A DNA stretch of 64,000 bases from Pollutimonas bauzanensis. GTDB taxonomy: Bacteria; Pseudomonadota; Gammaproteobacteria; Burkholderiales; Burkholderiaceae_B. The first letter of the stretch is position 1, and every line of letters starts with the position of its first letter. The stretch is from assembly GCF_900129885.1 (NCBI RefSeq), contig NZ_FQXE01000022.1, positions 1 through 64,000 on the forward strand, written 5' to 3'. Under the pieces are notes generated by a model. That model did no database searches and was not told the origin of the DNA. It worked only from the letters and a program-made list of their open reading frames with translations. Positions 60,104 to 64,000 of the stretch are shown here, one piece after another. Position numbers and translations under genes: made by a program.

Positions 60104-61267
60104 TCAGAATGCTCCCTGAAATAGCGCGACGAACTCCTTCTCACTGGTATGGCGCGGGTTCCACCGGTTGTAATCGGCGGCAAAGCTGCGCCGCGCCAAT
60201 TCGCCGATCTGGTCTTGCGTGACGCCCACGTCGCGCAGCCGCGCCGGAATGCCGAGATCCGAGCATAGATTCCGAATGGCTTCGATCGCCAGCCGCCCGG
60301 CGGCGACATCCGACATGCCCGTGACGTTGGCGCCGAGGATGGCGGCGACGCGCGCATACCGCGCCGGATTGGCGATGAAATTGAACTCCGCTGCATACGG
60401 CAGGCACACCGCGTTGGCAAGGCCGTGCGGCACCGGGAACATTGCGCCCACCGCCATCGCCATGCAATGCACATTGCCCAGCCCGGTCACGCCGAACGAC
60501 ATCGCCGCCATCGAGGAACCGCTCAGCATGTCCAGCGCCGCCGACACATTCTTGCGATTGGCGACGAACTGCCGGATGCTGCCGGCAATCAGCATCATGG
60601 CATGCAGATTGACGGCGTCGGAGAATGGATTGGCGTGTTTCGAGACATAGGATTCGAACGCATGCACAAAAGCATCGATGCCCGAATGGGCCGCCACGTG
60701 GGCCGGCATGGAACTGACCGCGAGCGGATCGAGAATCGCCACCTGCGCGGGGCTGAACGCCGCATGCCGGATGGCCATCTTGACGCCACGTGCGCTATCG
60801 GTAATGACGCATGCGCCGGAGACCTCCGAGCCGGTTCCCGCGGTCGTCGGCAGTGCGATCAGCGGCAAGGGCCGCTTTGCAAACTTTTCGGTCCCTTCAT
60901 AGTCGGCAATCTCGCCGCCATTGGTCATCAGAATGCCAACTGCCTTGGCGACATCGATAGTGCTGCCGCCGCCGATCGCCAGAATGGCTTGTCCGCCCTG
61001 TGCCCGGCACCGTGCAAGCGCGGCATACACGGTGGTGTCGCTGGGCTCGGGTTCGATCTCGGTGAATACCGAGGTCTCGATCGCCGCGTCCGCCAGCAGT
61101 GCTTCGATGCTGCCGAATATCTCGCTCTGCCCGAGCGCCGGATCGAGCATGACAAAGATGCGCGAAAAGCCCCATTCCGCAAGAATCCGGGGCAGCCGCC
61201 GGTGGGCGTCGACGCCGAACATCAGCTGTGTCGGGCAGGAAAATGTTGAAATGCTGTCTGCTGCCAT
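60104..61267 (-). CDS. Iron-containing (group III) alcohol dehydrogenase
   Basis: A 387-residue NAD-dependent dehydrogenase. The nucleotide site is GGGSTIDVAK (residues 99-108). Metal ligands are D198 and H202 (GIDAFVHAFESY), H267 (GLGNVHCMAM) and H281 (PHGLANA). The additional His four residues after the third ligand in FucO-type enzymes is Met271 here. AAGGA supports ATG 61267 over the TTG at 61273. It lies beside an aldehyde dehydrogenase, so the pair could oxidise an alcohol to its acid. Confidence 0.92.
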   Translation of the reverse strand: MAADSISTFSCPTQLMFGVDAHRRLPRILAEWGFSRIFVMLDPALGQSEIFGSIEALLADAAIETSVFTEIEPEPSDTTVYAALARCRAQGGQAILAIGGGSTIDVAKAVGILMTNGGEIADYEGTEKFAKRPLPLIALPTTAGTGSEVSGACVITDSARGVKMAIRHAAFSPAQVAILDPLAVSSMPAHVAAHSGIDAFVHAFESYVSKHANPFSDAVNLHAMMLIAGSIRQFVANRKNVSAALDMLSGSSMAAMSFGVTGLGNVHCMAMAVGAMFPVPHGLANAVCLPYAAEFNFIANPARYARVAAILGANVTGMSDVAAGRLAIEAIRNLCSDLGIPARLRDVGVTQDQIGELARRSFAADYNRWNPRHTSEKEFVALFQGAF

Positions 61268-61331
61268 GGTCAATCCTTAAAAAATAATGGCTTGCATGGC
61301 CGCGCCATGCGGGACGGGGCTCTCCATCCGC

Positions 61332-62789
61332 TCAGGCACGCGGCGATGGAATACGGAAGCAGATATTTTTTACCTGCGTGTATGACAGCAGCGCATCCAT
61401 GCCTTTTTCGCGTCCGAAACCCGATTTCTTGTAGCCGCCGAACGGCAGTTCGACGCCGCCGCCGGCGCCATAACAATTGACGAATACCTGGCCGGCCTTG
61501 ACGTGCTGCGCCAGCCAGTTGATGGCGCCGCCATCCTTGCCCCAGATGCCCGCGACCAGGCCGTAATCTGTGGAATTGGCCAGCGCCGCCGCCTCTTCGA
61601 TATCGTCGAAAGGCACGATGGTCAGCACCGGCCCGAAAATTTCTTCGCGATGCACGCGCATGCCGGCCGCCGCGCTATCGAGGATGGTAGGCATGACATA
61701 GTTTCCGCGGCTGCCGTCGAGGCCTGCCAGCAAATTGCCGCCGTCCAGGACTTCCGCGCCTTCGCTGCGGCCGATCTCGATATAGTCGAGCACCTTGCGC
61801 TGCTGTGCGCCGCTGATCAATGGCCCAATATCGGGATCCTGCAGGCCGGGGCCGACCCGCAGGTTGCGGTTCAGCCCATCCAGTTTACCGGCCAGTTCGC
61901 GGTGGACGCTGCGCTGCACCAGCACCCGCGAGCCGGCCGAGCAGGTTTGCCCCGAATTCGGATATGCGGCGCGCAGGATCACCGGCAAGGCTTCATCCAG
62001 ATCGGCGTCCGCCAGCACGATATTCGGCGACTTGCCTCCCAGCTCCAGCAACACCGGCACAATGTTTTGCGCGGCGGCCTGCATGACGGCGACGCCGGTC
62101 GCTACGGATCCGGTGAAGACGATCAGGTTGACGTCCGGATGCGCCGCCAGCGCGGCGCCCGCTTCGTACCCGTAGCCGGGCACCACGTTCAGCACTCCGG
62201 CAGGCAGCCCGGCTTCATGGCAGATGCGGGTCAGTTCCAGCACGCTCAGGCACGCCAGCTCGGCCGGTTTCAGCACCACTGTGTTGCCGGTTGCCAGGGC
62301 CGGCGCGAGTCCGCGCGATGCGATCTGCAGCGGATAATTCCACGGCACGATTTGCGCCGTGACGCCCAGCGCTTCGCGCACGGTAAAGTCGAAATATTCG
62401 TTGCCCAAGGGAATCGAGGTGCCCAGCACCTTGTCGGCCACGCCGGCGTAATACTCGAAGAAGCGCGCCGCCGCCACGGCATCTGCCATGGCCTGTTTCA
62501 GCGGTTTGCCCGTATCCCGGCTTTCCAGCTCGGCCAGGTGTTCCTTTTCTTGCGCGATGCGCTGCGCAATGGCGTACAGAATGCGGGCGCGCTGCACTGG
62601 CGGGCAGCCGGCCCACGTATTGCAGGCTGCGCGCGCAGCCTGCACGGCATCGTCCACGTCGCGCGCGGCGGCGCGGGCAATGTGCGCCAGCACATCGCCA
62701 TTGGCAGGATCGGTCACTTCCAGTGTTTCGCATGAATGGGCGGGCAGCCATTGGCCATTGATGAAACAATCGTAACTGCGGTTTTGCAT
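61332..62789 (-). CDS. NAD(P)-dependent aldehyde dehydrogenase
   Basis: A 485-residue ALDH-superfamily enzyme of betaine-aldehyde-dehydrogenase-like type. Visible features: QIVPWNYPLQIASRGLAPALATGNTVVLKPAE (cofactor fold), FTGSVATGVAV, the catalytic Glu in LLELGGKSPNIV, and the catalytic Cys in SGQTCSAGSRVLVQ. The C-terminal FGGYKKSGFGREKG is typical. ATG 62789 follows AGGAGA. The preceding 51 codons of open frame overlap the end of livF's upstream side and are not used. It lies between livF and the alcohol dehydrogenase. Confidence 0.93.
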   Translation of the reverse strand: MQNRSYDCFINGQWLPAHSCETLEVTDPANGDVLAHIARAAARDVDDAVQAARAACNTWAGCPPVQRARILYAIAQRIAQEKEHLAELESRDTGKPLKQAMADAVAAARFFEYYAGVADKVLGTSIPLGNEYFDFTVREALGVTAQIVPWNYPLQIASRGLAPALATGNTVVLKPAELACLSVLELTRICHEAGLPAGVLNVVPGYGYEAGAALAAHPDVNLIVFTGSVATGVAVMQAAAQNIVPVLLELGGKSPNIVLADADLDEALPVILRAAYPNSGQTCSAGSRVLVQRSVHRELAGKLDGLNRNLRVGPGLQDPDIGPLISGAQQRKVLDYIEIGRSEGAEVLDGGNLLAGLDGSRGNYVMPTILDSAAAGMRVHREEIFGPVLTIVPFDDIEEAAALANSTDYGLVAGIWGKDGGAINWLAQHVKAGQVFVNCYGAGGGVELPFGGYKKSGFGREKGMDALLSYTQVKNICFRIPSPRA

Positions 62790-62859
62790 GGGGTCTCCTG
62801 GATGCCGTATGGATAGCGTGTGAATATGAGGATGTATATTTTCAGATATGCCGGGCGGC

Positions 62860-63591
62860 TCAGACGGCGGCATGCGCAACGGCGGCGTCACCGCCGAGGT
62901 AGGCTTGCCTGATGCGCGGGTCGTCGCGCAATTGCGCGGCATTGCCTTCGATCACCACCCTGCCGCCTTCCAGCACGTAGGCACGGTCGGCTATCGCCAG
63001 CGCCTGGCGCGCCATCTGCTCCACCAGCAGGATGGTAGTGCCTTCGCGCCGCAGGCGGATCAGCGCTCTGAAAATGTCGACCGTGATCAGCGGCGCAAGG
63101 CCCAGCGATGGCTCATCGAGAATCAGCAGCGCCGGCTCCGACATCAGGGCGCGCGCAATCGCCAGCATTTGCTGTTCGCCGCCGCTCAGTGTGCCGGCCA
63201 CCTGGCCGCTGCGCTCGCGCAACTTGGGAAACAACTCAAAGTATTTTTCGATATTGCGAGCCACGCGCTGCGGTTCCTTGCGCATCAGGTAGGCGCCGAG
63301 CATCAGGTTTTCGTGCACGGTCTGGTCAGTGAAAACCTGCCGTCCTTCCGGCGCCATCGCCATGCCGGCGGCGACCCGCTGTGGCGCGTTCATCACGCCG
63401 ATATCGCGCCCCTTGAACTGCACGCGCCCACTGGCTGGCGCCAGGCCGGTAATGCCGCGCAACAAGGTGCTTTTGCCAGCGCCGTTGGCGCCCAGCAGCG
63501 CCACGATTTCACCCTCCTTGATGTGGATGGATACCTGCCGCAAGGCGCAGATGGGGCCGTAGGACACACTCATGTCGGCGACTGTCAGCAT
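62860..63591 (-). CDS. livF: Branched-chain amino acid-type ABC ATPase LivF
   Basis: A 243-residue ATPase of the HAAT importer family. Walker A is GANGAGKST, the signature LSGGEQQMLAIARAL, Walker B LLILDEPSLGLAP, and the switch LLVEQMARQALAIADRAYVLEGGRVV; all are LivF-typical. Its start overlaps the livG stop by 7 bp. With dehydrogenases downstream the imported compound need not be a branched-chain amino acid. Confidence 0.93.
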   Translation of the reverse strand: MLTVADMSVSYGPICALRQVSIHIKEGEIVALLGANGAGKSTLLRGITGLAPASGRVQFKGRDIGVMNAPQRVAAGMAMAPEGRQVFTDQTVHENLMLGAYLMRKEPQRVARNIEKYFELFPKLRERSGQVAGTLSGGEQQMLAIARALMSEPALLILDEPSLGLAPLITVDIFRALIRLRREGTTILLVEQMARQALAIADRAYVLEGGRVVIEGNAAQLRDDPRIRQAYLGGDAAVAHAAV

Positions 63592-64000
63592 GGCAGCTCT
63601 CCGCTCAATTCTTCAAATGCATCGTCGCTGCCCAGATAGGCGGCGATCACTTGCGGGTCGGCCTGGATCTGCGCCGGCGTGCCCTGCGCGATCACGACGC
63701 CGCGATCCAGCACCACGATATGATCCGATATCCCCATGACCAAGCCCATGTCGTGCTCCACCATCAGCACTGCGATGCCGCGCTGGCCTATCTTGCGCAC
63801 CAGCCGCCCCAGTTCGGCGGTTTCCTGCGGATTGAGGCCGGCCGCCGGTTCATCCAGCAGCAACAACGCCGGCTGGCTCGACAGCGCCCGCGCCAGCTCC
63901 ACTCGCCGCTGCACGCCATAGGGCAGGCTGCCGGCTGCAGTATGCGCATGTTCCAGCAGGCCGGCAAAAGCCAGCACCGCCATGGCATTGTCAACCGCGG
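63585..64000 (-). CDS. livG: Branched-chain amino acid-type ABC ATPase LivG (partial)
   Basis: The C-terminal 138 residues of a LivG-type ATPase; the frame is open to the window edge, so the N-terminus with Walker A lies outside. Visible are the signature LPYGVQRRVELARAL, Walker B LLLLDEPAAGLN, the H-loop VLMVEHDMGLVMGISDHIVVLDRGVVIAQG and the LivG-specific tail. Binding-protein and permease genes are expected beyond the edge. Confidence 0.93.
   Translation of the reverse strand, partial: AVDNAMAVLAFAGLLEHAHTAAGSLPYGVQRRVELARALSSQPALLLLDEPAAGLNPQETAELGRLVRKIGQRGIAVLMVEHDMGLVMGISDHIVVLDRGVVIAQGTPAQIQADPQVIAAYLGSDDAFEELSGELPC

Overview
The window reads as a chromosomal segment of a high-GC betaproteobacterium, most probably of the family Alcaligenaceae (Bordetella/Achromobacter/Pusillimonas-like). 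This is judged from overall protein character, the Bordetella-type pga/bps locus, a Bug-family solute-binding protein and dense GC-rich coding. No rRNA operon, phage, transposase or CRISPR array is visible. One tRNA gene, tRNA-Pro(GGG), is present.

Layout. 1-1.67 kb is non-coding and built of tandem and inverted repeats. 1.7-4.7 kb holds a hotdog thioesterase, a YeeE/YedE transporter and a ferritin-like protein. 4.8-11.9 kb is a MexEF-type tripartite RND efflux operon with a divergent LysR regulator. 11.9-25 kb is mixed housekeeping: UDP-glucose dehydrogenase, DUF421, an ABC exporter fused to histidine-kinase ATPase-like and receiver domains, YihY/BrkB, MFS, a PBP7-type endopeptidase, NRDE, esterase, YqeY and an OYE reductase. 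25.1-27.2 kb is a Ktr/Trk K+ uptake pair followed by tRNA-Pro. 27.4-36.6 kb looks like an acquired catabolic block: a PIN-domain remnant, a GntR regulator, a polyamine/opine-type ABC importer and four amine/imino-acid oxidase subunits, ending in a truncated reading frame. 36.8 kb encodes a Bug-family binding protein.

38.4-49.3 kb is a biofilm-matrix region. pgaABCD (poly-N-acetylglucosamine synthesis, modification and export) is followed on the same strand by csgEFG, one curlin-like subunit, a CsgH-like protein and a LuxR-type regulator with a degenerate receiver domain. 49.3-60 kb, on the minus strand, runs from an acyltransferase and an Atm1-type ABC exporter into an Rrf2 regulator and sufBCDSUT, then osmC. 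The Rrf2 gene has a clear promoter with an overlapping palindrome. 60.1-64 kb holds an iron-type alcohol dehydrogenase, an aldehyde dehydrogenase and the livF and livG ATPases; livG runs off the window.

Most interesting points: (i) the 910-residue Atm1-like ABC transporter carrying HATPase-like and intact receiver domains but no phosphoacceptor-histidine domain; (ii) the contiguous PNAG and curli loci with an apparently single curlin and a CsgH-like protein lacking an evident signal peptide; (iii) the layered repeat region at the left end; (iv) tandem GntR-type operators before the imino/amino-acid oxidase operon. Functions are assigned by reading motifs and family resemblance. No database search was run.
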